This document shows, in pieces, positions 50,767 through 61,044 of a stretch of 64,000 bases of DNA. The translations under genes and the position numbers were made by a program. Source of the DNA: Prevotella sp. (GTDB lineage: Bacteria > Bacteroidota > Bacteroidia > Bacteroidales > Bacteroidaceae); contig JAFVHN010000053.1 of the NCBI GenBank assembly GCA_017474515.1, positions 1 to 64,000 of the forward strand, in the 5' to 3' direction. Every line of letters begins with the position of its first letter. The stretch's first letter is position 1. Under the pieces are notes generated by a model. The model was not told the origin of the DNA. It was given only the letters and a program-made list of their open reading frames with translations, and did not search any database.

Positions 50767-52395
50767 ATGAAACACCTGAAAACATCCCTCTGTGCCCTGT
50801 TCATGGCACTTCTGCCGGCCTTTATGAGCGCCGCCACACCTGCCGACGAGCCCATTACCAACCCAATGCTTTGGGCCGACGTTCCCGACCCCGACATCAT
50901 TCACGTTGACGGGTACTTCTATCTTGTTTCCACCACCATGCACCTCATGCCCGGCGCACCCATCATGCGGTCGCGCGACCTGAAGAACTGGGAAACAATA
51001 AGTTACGTCTTCGACCGACTCACCGATTCGCCCAAGTACGACATGCAGGAAGGCACCGTCTATGGGCGCGGGCAATGGGCCACCTCGCTCAAATATCACA
51101 AAGGGAAATTCTACGTCCTCTTTGCGCCCAACGAGCAGGGTGCCATGGGCGACACCTATATCTATAGCGCCGACGATGCCGCCGGGCCGTGGACACTGGT
51201 GTCGCGATTGCGCCATTTCCACGACTGCAGCCTTTTCTTCGACGACGACGACCGCGTTTACGTCATCTACGGCACCGGAGAGCTGTGCGAACTTACAAAA
51301 GACCTGAAAGGCGTGGTGGAAGGCTCACACATGCACATCTTCCAACGCGAGGCCGACGAAACCGGACTTCTGGAAGGCAGCCGCATGATCAAGCACAACG
51401 GCCGTTACTACCTGCTCATGATTTCACATGTGTGGGCTCCCGGACGACACCGCCGCGAGGTGTGCTACCGCTCTGACAACATTCGCGGACCCTACGAGAA
51501 AAATGTCATCCTGGAAAGTCCCTACGGAGGATTTCCTTACGTTGGGCAGGGCACCATCGTCGATTCAAAAGACGGCGACTGGTACGGCATCATCTTCCAG
51601 GACCGCGGCGGCGTGGGGCGCGTGCTCACCGCCATGCCCTGCCGGTGGATTGACGGATGGCCCATGCTCGGCGACGAAGACGGCCTGGTGCCCACCCATC
51701 TCAGGCCTGTGGTGAACGGAGAAAAGGAACTGGCCATCGTGAAATGCGACGACTTCGACAACCCGAAGCTCGGCCTGCACTGGCAGTGGAACCACAACCC
51801 CGTGGACGGCGCATGGAGCCTCAGCGAGCGGCCCGGATTCCTTAGGCTGAAGACCAACCGCGTGGTGGAAAACCTCTATTTGGCTCCTAACACCCTGACA
51901 CAGCGCATGGAAGGCCCCACTTGCTCGGGAGCCATCGTCATGGACCTGGCAAAGATGCGCGACGGCGATTGCGCCGGACTGGCGGCCTTCAACGGCGACT
52001 CGGGCGTGCTCACCATAAAGAAAGAGGGCAAGAAACTCACCCTCACCATGAGCGAACAGACCGTGGCACTCAGCGAGCGCGAGAAAGCGGTCACCGGCCT
52101 TGAGGAAAAGGCCATTGAAAGCGTGGCCATCAAACAACAGAAGATATGGCTGAGAATAAACGGCGACTTCAGGCCCGACGGCACCGGAAGGGGCGGATAC
52201 GACCGCGCCACCTTCTTCTATAGCCTTGACGGGGAGAACTGGACAAAAATCGGAAACGACTACACCATGCGCTTCGACTACCGGCGCCTGTTCATGGGCT
52301 CCAAATTCGCCATCTTCTGCTATGCCACCAAGAAAGCCGGCGGATATGTCGATGTGGACAGCTTCAACTACACCCGCTCCAACAAAGCCGACTGA
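50767..52395 (+). CDS. GH43 family beta-xylosidase or arabinofuranosidase
   Basis: 542 residues. Signal peptide ending SAATP or nearby. The five-bladed propeller (about 25-320) has WADVPDPDIIHVDGYFYLV with the general base, DCSLFFDDDDRVYVIYG with the pKa-modulating Asp, and LLEGSRMIKHNGRYYLL with the acid Glu. A C-terminal beta-sandwich (about 340-540; DDFDNPKLGLHWQWNHNPVD, ending YVDVDSFNY) is typical of GH43 subgroup enzymes related to GH43_12 and beta-xylosidases. It follows the tandem GH43 gene by 38 bp, so the two are co-transcribed. Confidence 0.9.
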   Translation: MKHLKTSLCALFMALLPAFMSAATPADEPITNPMLWADVPDPDIIHVDGYFYLVSTTMHLMPGAPIMRSRDLKNWETISYVFDRLTDSPKYDMQEGTVYGRGQWATSLKYHKGKFYVLFAPNEQGAMGDTYIYSADDAAGPWTLVSRLRHFHDCSLFFDDDDRVYVIYGTGELCELTKDLKGVVEGSHMHIFQREADETGLLEGSRMIKHNGRYYLLMISHVWAPGRHRREVCYRSDNIRGPYEKNVILESPYGGFPYVGQGTIVDSKDGDWYGIIFQDRGGVGRVLTAMPCRWIDGWPMLGDEDGLVPTHLRPVVNGEKELAIVKCDDFDNPKLGLHWQWNHNPVDGAWSLSERPGFLRLKTNRVVENLYLAPNTLTQRMEGPTCSGAIVMDLAKMRDGDCAGLAAFNGDSGVLTIKKEGKKLTLTMSEQTVALSEREKAVTGLEEKAIESVAIKQQKIWLRINGDFRPDGTGRGGYDRATFFYSLDGENWTKIGNDYTMRFDYRRLFMGSKFAIFCYATKKAGGYVDVDSFNYTRSNKAD

Positions 52396-52415
52396 CCTAC
52401 AAAGCATTGACAGCC

Positions 52416-52460
52416 AACCGACAAGCCCCACCTTGCATGCCAAGGTGGGGCTTGTCGGTT
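52416..52460 (+). terminator. Strong hairpin after the GH43 pair
   Basis: Perfect 20-bp inverted repeat: left arm 52416-52435 (AACCGACAAGCCCCACCTTG) and right arm 52441-52460, loop CATGC. No T tract follows, so it may terminate weakly, protect the mRNA end, or do both. Confidence 0.65.
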
Positions 52461-52476
52461 ATGACTATGATGAAGT

Positions 52477-52575
52477 TCAGAACTCCACCTGGTACGCAAT
52501 GTTCAGAAAGGTATCGATAACCTCTTTGCGGCTATTCAGCGCGTAGGCCAAAGAAAGGGTGCCCGACGGCGACGT
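52477..52575 (-). pseudogene. Possible C-terminal remnant of an outer-membrane protein gene
   Basis: On the minus strand, codons from about 52575 read TSPSGTLSLAYALNSRKEVI and then DTFLNIAYQVEF before a stop at 52477. The alternating pattern and terminal aromatic residue resemble the last strand of a beta-barrel. The frame is closed by a stop directly upstream, so only a fragment remains. No parent family was recognised. Confidence 0.35.
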
Positions 52576-52641
52576 CTATGAAATCAAAACAACATCAATT
52601 TTTTCTCTTTTGCGACGGATAACGGCATGGATAGAAATTGG

Positions 52642-52844
52642 TAAAAATATTTGACAAAACCAGCCTTTTTCCTCCATTTTTGTAAGTTGTTGAATTTCAA
52701 GCATTTGAAAATCCTACTAAGTTTAACGGCAAATCTCGGGGAGAAAAACGCCAATTTGAGGGGAGAGAATTTGCAAATCTCTCCCCGAAATTTGCGGTCA
52801 AGCTCTGAGGGGAAACATAAATTCCATGAAAAATCTTGACAAAA
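52642..52844 (+). repeat. 204-bp intergenic element, copy 6
   Basis: Ends TAAAAATATTTGACAAAA (52642) and TGAAAAATCTTGACAAAA (52827). Central inverted repeat from GTTTAACGGCAAATCTCGGG (52721) to the arm ending TTTGCGGTCAAG near 52802, less perfect than other copies. A TTGTTGAATTTCAAGC segment lies near 52687. Same orientation as copies 1 and 2. Confidence 0.82.
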
Positions 52845-52967
52845 TGATAGCCCCGCGCTAAATGAAAGTAACCATCCCAATTTCGACGCATCAACCCACT
52901 TGAAACGACATAGGGCAAAAAATTGAAGACAGCGGAAACGTAAAGTGAGCGGCAACACCTATCGTCC

Positions 52968-53006
52968 AAACTCCCAAACTCCTAAACTCCCAAACTCCCA
53001 ACCTCC
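52968..53006. repeat. Octanucleotide tandem repeat
   Basis: Five imperfect copies of AAACTCCY (last one AACCTCC), preceded by CTATCGTCC and followed by AAAAAATATAT. The arrangement resembles 10136-10185. Confidence 0.75.
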
Positions 53007-53058
53007 AAAAAATATATAATATTTTACCACTAATGTGCTGAGATTTATAAATTTTTCG

Positions 53059-53066
53059 TATCTTTG
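53059..53066 (+). promoter_or_regulatory. Putative -7 element of the leucine-rich-repeat gene
   Basis: TATCTTTG, 71 bp before the ATG, in an AT-rich stretch. The -33 position is not a clear TTTG. Confidence 0.55.
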
Positions 53067-53137
53067 CACCAAATTTATGCATGCAGCAATTAGTATCAAT
53101 GTAGGATGCTCGACAACGAAATAAAAACAACAATACA

Positions 53138-56100
53138 ATGAAACATAAAGTATTAACTCTTCTCACGCTCCTGCTGCTTGTGACGCAGGGAGTGTGGGCC
53201 GCGGACTGGGACGGCTCTGGAACAGCCGCCGACCCCTACCTCATCAAGAACGAGTTGGACTGGTACCAGCTCTACGCGGAAAGTGAAAACCAGACGTTCA
53301 GTGGCGTGTATTTCCGCCAGACTCGCGACATCAGCGAAATACATTCGATGGTGGGCACCGAGTCGAAACCCTTCGCCGGCATCTACGACGGCGACGGTCA
53401 CTCCCTCGACGTGAGGATCAACTATGACGGAGCATTCACCGCACCGTTCCGCTATGTGGGCGGAGCCACCATCAGGCATCTGCACATCACGGGCAGCGTC
53501 AGCGGGAAGCTGCACACGTCGGGCCTCATCGGCGCCTGCCAAGGCCAGGAGACGAACACCATCGAGGACTGCCACGTGTCGGCCACCATCAAGGAGAAGC
53601 AAAACAGCCTGCTGCGCGCCGGCGGCTTCATCGGACACGGCGGCGGCGCAAGGAACATCCTGACCGACTGCCTCTTCGACGGCAAACTGACCGTGGAGAC
53701 GCATGTCGCCGACAGCTACGCCGGTGTGTTCATCGGCTGGAGCTCATTTACGACCAAGGACCGCCAGAGCCTGACGAACTGCCTGGAGAAGGGCGACAAC
53801 GAGGGCTACAGCAACGTTGCCCTCTACTACGCCTACTCCGAGAGCGACGGCAGCACCAGCAACGAGATCACGCTGGAGAACTGCTACTGGACGGGATTCC
53901 TGTCGAAAGTGCAGGGCACGTTCGTCTTCGACAGCGTCAAGGTGCCCGCAGGCTGCACCTACAAGTTCGTGAGCGACCCGACGGTGCAGTTCGGCGGCAA
54001 GAGCTACTGGACGAACGGTGCCACCATCGACATCATCGTTCCCGAGGGCACTCCTTTCGACCACTGGGGCACCACCATCTATCCGACCCTCTTCATCAGC
54101 GACTGCTTCAAGGCCAGCGGCCGCCACACGCTGCTGGACGTGGCAGGCGTGCCCGACCTGCGTATCGTTACCACCCCCATCCCCGAGGCCGAGACCGAGC
54201 GCACGCTCTGGGGCGTCACCTACCGCTACCTCTCACGCCAGGACTACCACTACTACTTCAGCACAGAGACGGTGAAGGCCAAGGGCTGGCACTTCGAGAA
54301 CGGCGACGTGAAAACCGACAACAACAGCTGGGACGACAACCTGCTGGTGTATGATGCCAATGGCGACGCATCGGAGATTACCGTCGTCACGGGCTACGAC
54401 GAGAGCGACTACAACGACGACGGCGTGCAGATACACAACGACCTGGTGGGCGACTGGCGCAACCACACCCATCTGGGCATGATCGCGCCCCGCGCCTTCA
54501 ACAACAGCTCGGCGCTCCGTACGCTCTACTTCAAGGACACCGACGCCAACAACTACAACACGCTGACGCCCTTCGACTTCGAGATAGGCAACGAGGCCTT
54601 CGCCAACTGCCCCAACCTGACGGAGATCAAGATGATGCAGTACACCACCGAGGGTGACAACCGCTGGGTGGGCATCAACCCCGACCAGGTGACGAAGATT
54701 GGCTACGACGTGTTCCTCGGCTCTCCCAGCGCGAAGGTGAGCACCCACCGCGATGTCTATCAGCAGTACATGAGCAGCGCGACGTGGAAGGACTACCGCT
54801 CGCGCATCATCATCTACGATGCCACGGTGGCCGACTTCACGGTGGAGGGTGTGAAGTACCACAAGTTCCGCGACCATGACGAGCGCGAGGCGCTCAGCAA
54901 CAACGAGAAGGACCAGATGATGGACAACCACCTGCGCACCTGGAACACCGACTACCAGCAGTTCAACGCCGCCTCGCTGCTCGACACCAAGGACGGTGCC
55001 ACCGTGTACTACACCTACGTGGTGGGTGTGGACGACAGCGCCATAGACAGCCGCGACGGCGTGATGCGCATCTACAATGACCCGGGCTCGTACTACAACT
55101 ACAAGACGCTGGCCCTGGGCCGCACGGCCATCGCCGGCAACGAGCACGTGAAGGCCATCGAGTTCTACCAGACCAACGGAAGCTCGGACAACAGCTACAG
55201 CGACCTGAAGCTTGTCATCCAGAACGGCGCACTGAAAGGCTGCAAGAACCTGAAGGAGCTGCGCCTGTTCTACTATGTGGAGGAGGGCGACGACCACTGG
55301 GAGACGCTCGGCCCGAAGGATGTCATCCCGGGCGACAACATCTTCGGATTAGCGTCGCCAGAGGAACTGGAGACCATGACTGAGGAACAGGCGGCTGCCG
55401 CCCCCACCGTCCCCGAGGGCTTTAAGATTCTCGTCTCGCCCGAGCACTATCAGGACTTCATCAACGACCCCAACTGGCTGAACTACATCTCCTACATCGA
55501 GCCGGTTGACTTTGAGCCGACGGGCACGAAGCAGGACTTCACCACTGGCGGTCTCACCTACAGCTACATGACCAATCCCGGCGGCATCCTGCAGACATCG
55601 CAGACGGTGAGTCAGGACGTGTCGTGGTGGACAGCACCGCGCATCCTTGCCGAGGTTGCACTCATCGCGCTCACATGGGGCTTGTCTGGAAGCGGTAGCT
55701 CAGCAGCTGGGGCAGGCGGTGCGCAGGCTGCAGTGGAATTGCAAGAGGCATCAAATCTGCTAACACAAGCCCAGGCCAATTTGGCCATGCTGAATTATAC
55801 TGAACAAGGACTAATTAATTTTTCGCAAGCAAATGCGGGCAAATCGTTAGCCGATATTGGTCTTAATATGGCGTCTATACATAATGCGGCGTTTGACAAT
55901 TTTATTCTATTTAAATTGTTGACCGAAGATGGAATAATTTTACCCATAGATTTTGTAAATGCACCGTATGTTGTTTTATTCACTGGTTATTATAGACGAG
56001 GCTTAAATTCTCTTGTCACTAAACTGACAGCAACTGTGGCGGCAAAAAAGGCAGCAGTAAAAGCAGCGGAAGCAGCGGCAAAAGCATCTATCCTGCAGCC

Positions 56101-59100
56101 CCTCTTGACCGGTCTTGTCACCACTGCCACCACCACCAGCAGCTACATTTCCTCGAAGTGCTGGGGCGGCCCGGGTTCCTACAACGGCGACGCGCTGCAG
56201 AAGGGCATGCGTGCCAACATCCTCTCGAACATCCACCAGGTGGGCCTCGTGGGCGGCGGCTACGTCATCACCACCCCGTCGAAGAACCTTATATACCATA
56301 ATTATATAAAGAGCGTGGATGACAACCTGCAGAACGCCGTCATCTACGCCGGCTTCGACAACGACGGCAACGGCACCACCTCGAACATCACGATGACCTT
56401 CGGCAAGAACGCCTTCCGCAACAAGACGAACTTGCAGACCATCAGCTTCCACGCCAACGAGGGACAGACCAGCAACGCCTCGCTGCCGATGCTGCTCACC
56501 ATCCCCGACTCGGCCTTCGTGGGCTGCACGAACCTCCGCGAGCTGAACCTTATTCTCCAGACCGACGGCGACGGCACGCGCGCCCTCGGCCCCGAGAACT
56601 TCGTGCTGGCGGGCGACAGCATCTTCGCCGGTCTGGACTCGCTGCGATTCCACATCGTCATCGACGAGGACCGCAAGCAGGACTTCCTCGACAACGAGTC
56701 GTGGGCCCCGCTGAAGCGCTTCTTCACCTACAGCCGGGCCGTTCCCGACACGCCGCTGCGCGAGTACGGCGCCTCCTATGCCTACGCCTACGAGAACAAC
56801 AGCATCAAGAAGGAGCATAAGTCGGGCGGCCACCTCATCGAGCACACCTTCGTGGCGGGCATGGACGAGCGCGACTACTACGGCTTCTGCCAGCGCCACC
56901 AGGGCGCGGTGAAGCTCTGCAACGACATCGGCTCCTACAACAACTACCAGCTGGACTACGTGGCCAAGAAGGCCTTCTACGGCAACACCATGCTTCGCAG
57001 CGTGTCGTTCACCGACCTCTACGGCCAGGCCGGCATCGGCGACAGCTACAGCAACCTCGACATCACGCTGCAGGACTACTGCTTCTCCAACTGCCCGAAC
57101 CTGGCGAGCCTCGACCTGGTGTACATGAAGACCGACGGCGAGAACGCGCTGCTGCCGCTGACGCCGCAGCAGCTGAAGATCGGCAACGGCGTGTTCGACG
57201 GCAGCCCGGCTGCGCGTATCAAGATGATGCCGCAGCAGGTGGCATGGTTCGAGGCCGACACGGCGTGGACCAAGTACAAGGACCGCTTCACGCCCTGCAT
57301 CATCCGCAAGACCGACGAGGCCGTGTATGAAGTCTTAGAGGACATGCGCTACTACGACCCTGCCGCCACGGGCTATGACGATGAGTACTGGAACGACTAC
57401 ATCGACCTGGCACGCATCGCCGGTGCGGGCTTCACGTGGTTAGACAACCGATTTAAGCTCAGAAGCGACATCCGCTCGTTCGCCGACTTCAAGTACTTCG
57501 AGAGCGTGGGCCTCGACTACGTCGGCGACCAATGGTTCTACAACTGCACCAACTTGTCGAACATCGTTCTGCCCTCTACTATCAAGAGCATAGGTGACAA
57601 CTCTTTCACCAACTGCACGAGCCTCAGGGAGATAGAGATTCCCGCCTCGGTGACAGCCATACGGCAGGGAGCCTTCCTCGGCTCCACGTCGCTGAACACC
57701 ATCATCGTGAAGGGCGAGACTCCGGCCACGCTCGTCGGCCTCAATCAATTCGACGCACACGACGGCCTGAAGATCTACGTGCCCGCAACCAAGGTGCAGG
57801 CCTATAAGACCGCCTGGAGCGAGTTCGCACAGTACATCGTGAGCGATGCCGACTATAAGAAGGTGACCCACATCACCACCACGGCCGTGGGCCAGGTGGC
57901 CGACAAGCTGGGCCTGACACCTGTGAAGCAGAACAGCAAGATACGCTACCTCGAGGGCAACTACGCCAAGTACGACTCTCTGACGGTGAGCGGCCCGCTG
58001 AACGGCGACGACATCGCCGTGCTGCGCCACCTGATGGGTGCCAACGCCTGGGAGAGCGAGCCCACCGACGGCCGTCTGCGCTACCTGAACCTGTGGGGCG
58101 CGCAGCTGAAGAAAGACGACGACCACTCGTACAACGGCTACGGCGTGGACGAATACCTTGAGAAGGACAACTGGGTGGGCGAGTACATGTTCCACAACTG
58201 CACCGCCCTTGAGAGCGTGGTGCTGCCTGCGAGCGTGACGGAGATCGGCGAGAACACCTTCCAGGACGCCACCGGGCTGAAGCGCATCGCCGTGGGAAGC
58301 AGCACCACGAAATATACACGCGACCTGCTGCAGAACCTCAGCGGCATCGAGGAGCTCGTCTTCCTCACCGACCAGTTCGCCTCTTCCGAGAGCAGCGACC
58401 CGTGGGAGGCAGACATCGCAGCGGTGTATGTGCAGAAGTCACAACTCGGCGACTATATGAGCGACCCGGCCCTGACGCGCCGCACGCAGAACGTCATGGC
58501 AGTGTTCGAGGAAGACGCCGTGCTGCGCGCCCTGGCCGACAAGGAGCACTACTTCCCATCGGAGTACCTGGAGTTAGAGAGCGTGAAGGGCATTTTCGCC
58601 GGCAACACCACGATAAAGAACTTCGACGAGTTCCGCTACTTCTACAACGTGAAGACACTGGAGGACGGCGTCTTCCAGGGCTGCAGGAAGCTGGAGCGCA
58701 TCGCCATCCCCGACTCGGTGAAGTACATCGGCTCCAACGTGTTCCGCCAGTGCTACCAGCTGTCGGACATCTACATCTCGACCGACAGCGTGCCGTCGAT
58801 AGCCGATGATGCCTTCGCCTTGCAGGCAGACTGGTTCAAGGACGACTTCCGCATCCACGTTCCGAAGTCGCTCTGCAAGCGCTACCGCGAGGCATGGCCG
58901 CAGTACGCACAGTACATCAATGCCGACGGCAGCCGCTACGCTGACGACGAGATCATCACCATCACCGTGACCGAGCCCAACACGCTGGCCCAGGCCCTCG
59001 GGCTGACCATCACCTCCGACGAGTGCTTCGACGGACATCAGTACGTCAACAGCGCGCGCGGCGACTACTCGCAGTACCGCCGTCTGAAGGTGGTCGGTCC

Positions 59101-60784
59101 CATCAGCGGCCAGGACCTGAGCATCCTGCGCTACCTGGCCGGCTACTGCCCCTGGAGCAACACGCGCAACTACGCCGGCCACCTGGAGTATCTCGACCTC
59201 TATGACGCCGACCTGAAGGCCAGCGGCTGGACCGTGGCGTCCGACTGCTACTACAAGTGGTTCACCAACTATAACCAATACCAGAACGCTTATATCCATA
59301 AGGACAACGAGTTCCCGACCTATGGCCTGCTGCAGGCCTACAGCCTGAAGACGCTCATCCTGCCCAAGAGCTGCACCAAGATGGACCACCACGGCCTGAT
59401 GGAGTGCGAGGGTCTGGAGGTGCTGGTCATCGGCGACAAGATGCAGGACTTCCAGTGGAACTCGCTCGACGACGACGCGATGCTGACGCGCCTCTACATC
59501 CTGGCGGAGCATAAGCCCGAGATGAACGACTGGCCGTGGATTCTCCGCGAGTTCGAGAACAACTACAGCCCGACGTTCGACGCCTTCTACGTGCGTCCGA
59601 GCCTCTACGAGGAGTATCTGCACGACGAGAACTACACGTATAACCTGCAGCGCACTGACCTCATCTCTACGGGCCTGCTCGACAGCGACGACTCCTTCCT
59701 GGCCTTCGCCTCGCACGCCGCCGCCACGCAGGACGACCTGCTCAACGTGACCGACGTGAGCGGCTGGTTCAAGGGCCACGAGAGCATCAAGGACCTCACG
59801 CCGCTGGGCCTGACCATCGTGGAGACGCTGAAGGCCGAGGACATGCAGCCTCTGACGCAGTTGGAGAAGATCATGATGCCCGTGACGCTCACCGAGATGG
59901 AGGACGGCCTGTTCAAGAACGCGCAGAACCTTCGCTACGTGGACATGCTGATGTGCGACTCGACGAACGTCATTGCCGACATCAAGAAGAACGGCCTGAG
60001 CCGCCTCGGCATCGACACGCAGAAGACGCTTGTCTACGTGCCCGACACCTACGGCGACAACACAGGCACGACGAACATCGTGGTGGTCGACGGCAACGCC
60101 CTGAAGGCCGACCGCTACCGCCTGGTGGCCGACAAGGACTACTGCGTGCCCTACGCCTTCACGGCGAAGACGGCAACGCTGACGCGCACGCTGACGAAGG
60201 ACGCCGCTGCGACCCTGTGCCTGCCCTACGGCCTGAAGAGTGTCCCGCGGGGCGTGAAGGCCTACGCGCTGAGCGACCGCGACGGCAACACAGCTGTGTT
60301 CCGCGAGGTCTCTGAGCTGACGGGCCTGGTTCCCCATGTGGTGGTGTCGACGCTCGACGGCGTGCAGCTCACTGGCAGCGAGTCCACTGGCATCTCCGTC
60401 CCGATGAGCACCGGCACGGTGGGCGGCCAGCAGTCAGCCCCCGGCTTCCTGCTGCGCGGCTCGCTGTCGTCGCTGGGCAACGAGGAGGCCAGCGAGATAG
60501 ATGCCTACGTGATGGACATCCGTGGCAACTGGAGTCCCGTGTCGGCCACGGCAGCCACGCCTCAGGTTCAGCCCTTCACCGCCTACATGCTGATTCCTAG
60601 CGGCAGCGGCACCTACCCGTCGCGCCTTGAGGACGGCCCAGACATCCCGACGGACATCGACACGCTGAAGACGATCGACGCCGACGGCACCGAGCGCTAC
60701 TACGACCTGAACGGTAGGGAGTTGCCCGAGAAGCCTGCGCAGGGTGTGTACATCCACAATGGCAAGAAGTATGTGAGCAAGTAA
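53138..60784 (+). CDS. Giant BspA-like leucine-rich-repeat surface protein
   Basis: 2548 residues. Signal peptide (MKHKVLTLLTLLLLVTQGVW) then a GLUG-like region (about 25-260; DPYLIKNELDWYQL, FAGIYDGDGHS, GLIGACQG). Many LRR_5/BspA-type repeats follow from about residue 440 to 2280, with motifs such as FANCPNLTEIKMM, NCTSLREIEIPASVTAIRQG and CRKLERIAIPDSVKYIG. Residues about 867-985 form an Ala-rich, helix-forming insert (QAAVELQEASNLLTQAQ; AAKKAAVKAAEAAAKA) encoded by AT-rich DNA. The C-terminus (YYDLNGRELPEKPAQGVYIHNGKKYVSK, quoted in two parts: YYDLNGRELP and GVYIHNGKKYVSK) resembles conserved ends of Prevotella BspA proteins and may serve type IX secretion; that is inference. BspA-type proteins act in adhesion. 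Ligand unknown; plant-fibre adhesion is possible from the neighbours. Confidence 0.85.
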   Translation: MKHKVLTLLTLLLLVTQGVWAADWDGSGTAADPYLIKNELDWYQLYAESENQTFSGVYFRQTRDISEIHSMVGTESKPFAGIYDGDGHSLDVRINYDGAFTAPFRYVGGATIRHLHITGSVSGKLHTSGLIGACQGQETNTIEDCHVSATIKEKQNSLLRAGGFIGHGGGARNILTDCLFDGKLTVETHVADSYAGVFIGWSSFTTKDRQSLTNCLEKGDNEGYSNVALYYAYSESDGSTSNEITLENCYWTGFLSKVQGTFVFDSVKVPAGCTYKFVSDPTVQFGGKSYWTNGATIDIIVPEGTPFDHWGTTIYPTLFISDCFKASGRHTLLDVAGVPDLRIVTTPIPEAETERTLWGVTYRYLSRQDYHYYFSTETVKAKGWHFENGDVKTDNNSWDDNLLVYDANGDASEITVVTGYDESDYNDDGVQIHNDLVGDWRNHTHLGMIAPRAFNNSSALRTLYFKDTDANNYNTLTPFDFEIGNEAFANCPNLTEIKMMQYTTEGDNRWVGINPDQVTKIGYDVFLGSPSAKVSTHRDVYQQYMSSATWKDYRSRIIIYDATVADFTVEGVKYHKFRDHDEREALSNNEKDQMMDNHLRTWNTDYQQFNAASLLDTKDGATVYYTYVVGVDDSAIDSRDGVMRIYNDPGSYYNYKTLALGRTAIAGNEHVKAIEFYQTNGSSDNSYSDLKLVIQNGALKGCKNLKELRLFYYVEEGDDHWETLGPKDVIPGDNIFGLASPEELETMTEEQAAAAPTVPEGFKILVSPEHYQDFINDPNWLNYISYIEPVDFEPTGTKQDFTTGGLTYSYMTNPGGILQTSQTVSQDVSWWTAPRILAEVALIALTWGLSGSGSSAAGAGGAQAAVELQEASNLLTQAQANLAMLNYTEQGLINFSQANAGKSLADIGLNMASIHNAAFDNFILFKLLTEDGIILPIDFVNAPYVVLFTGYYRRGLNSLVTKLTATVAAKKAAVKAAEAAAKASILQPLLTGLVTTATTTSSYISSKCWGGPGSYNGDALQKGMRANILSNIHQVGLVGGGYVITTPSKNLIYHNYIKSVDDNLQNAVIYAGFDNDGNGTTSNITMTFGKNAFRNKTNLQTISFHANEGQTSNASLPMLLTIPDSAFVGCTNLRELNLILQTDGDGTRALGPENFVLAGDSIFAGLDSLRFHIVIDEDRKQDFLDNESWAPLKRFFTYSRAVPDTPLREYGASYAYAYENNSIKKEHKSGGHLIEHTFVAGMDERDYYGFCQRHQGAVKLCNDIGSYNNYQLDYVAKKAFYGNTMLRSVSFTDLYGQAGIGDSYSNLDITLQDYCFSNCPNLASLDLVYMKTDGENALLPLTPQQLKIGNGVFDGSPAARIKMMPQQVAWFEADTAWTKYKDRFTPCIIRKTDEAVYEVLEDMRYYDPAATGYDDEYWNDYIDLARIAGAGFTWLDNRFKLRSDIRSFADFKYFESVGLDYVGDQWFYNCTNLSNIVLPSTIKSIGDNSFTNCTSLREIEIPASVTAIRQGAFLGSTSLNTIIVKGETPATLVGLNQFDAHDGLKIYVPATKVQAYKTAWSEFAQYIVSDADYKKVTHITTTAVGQVADKLGLTPVKQNSKIRYLEGNYAKYDSLTVSGPLNGDDIAVLRHLMGANAWESEPTDGRLRYLNLWGAQLKKDDDHSYNGYGVDEYLEKDNWVGEYMFHNCTALESVVLPASVTEIGENTFQDATGLKRIAVGSSTTKYTRDLLQNLSGIEELVFLTDQFASSESSDPWEADIAAVYVQKSQLGDYMSDPALTRRTQNVMAVFEEDAVLRALADKEHYFPSEYLELESVKGIFAGNTTIKNFDEFRYFYNVKTLEDGVFQGCRKLERIAIPDSVKYIGSNVFRQCYQLSDIYISTDSVPSIADDAFALQADWFKDDFRIHVPKSLCKRYREAWPQYAQYINADGSRYADDEIITITVTEPNTLAQALGLTITSDECFDGHQYVNSARGDYSQYRRLKVVGPISGQDLSILRYLAGYCPWSNTRNYAGHLEYLDLYDADLKASGWTVASDCYYKWFTNYNQYQNAYIHKDNEFPTYGLLQAYSLKTLILPKSCTKMDHHGLMECEGLEVLVIGDKMQDFQWNSLDDDAMLTRLYILAEHKPEMNDWPWILREFENNYSPTFDAFYVRPSLYEEYLHDENYTYNLQRTDLISTGLLDSDDSFLAFASHAAATQDDLLNVTDVSGWFKGHESIKDLTPLGLTIVETLKAEDMQPLTQLEKIMMPVTLTEMEDGLFKNAQNLRYVDMLMCDSTNVIADIKKNGLSRLGIDTQKTLVYVPDTYGDNTGTTNIVVVDGNALKADRYRLVADKDYCVPYAFTAKTATLTRTLTKDAAATLCLPYGLKSVPRGVKAYALSDRDGNTAVFREVSELTGLVPHVVVSTLDGVQLTGSESTGISVPMSTGTVGGQQSAPGFLLRGSLSSLGNEEASEIDAYVMDIRGNWSPVSATAATPQVQPFTAYMLIPSGSGTYPSRLEDGPDIPTDIDTLKTIDADGTERYYDLNGRELPEKPAQGVYIHNGKKYVSK

Positions 60785-60885
60785 ATATCACGAATTTCAG
60801 AATTATAGGATTCTTGTTTCGCTGATATCCAGAATGGTCCTGCATTAGAGAATAGCTTGCAATCCATTTTTTAATACTTTACAAA

Positions 60886-60928
60886 AGAACCCTCGCCGAA
60901 GCGTATGCCCGGTGAGGGTTCTTTTTAT
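60886..60928 (+). terminator. Terminator after the leucine-rich-repeat gene
   Basis: Stem AGAACCCTC / GAGGGTTCT followed by TTTTT, 100 bp after the stop codon. Confidence 0.88.
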
Positions 60929-61044
60929 GGGAACCTCAGGACCTTGTGTTGATCTGTCGCATTGGTACGCTGTACTCCGTACACACAAATGAAAAATGCC
61001 GTTTTCCGCCAGGGACATGAAAAGCCTCAACTGTAAGCCTCACT
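60929..61044. other. Intergenic stretch between convergent genes
   Basis: No gene or recognisable element is seen; it separates the terminators of the convergent leucine-rich-repeat and GH43 genes. Confidence 0.5.

Noticed and set aside
58574..60337. 587-codon antisense frame inside the LRR gene, and similar long antisense frames elsewhere (4337-5821, 30484-31938, 32064-33665)
   Set aside because: High-GC third positions of the true genes remove stops on the other strand; products are low-complexity and match no family.
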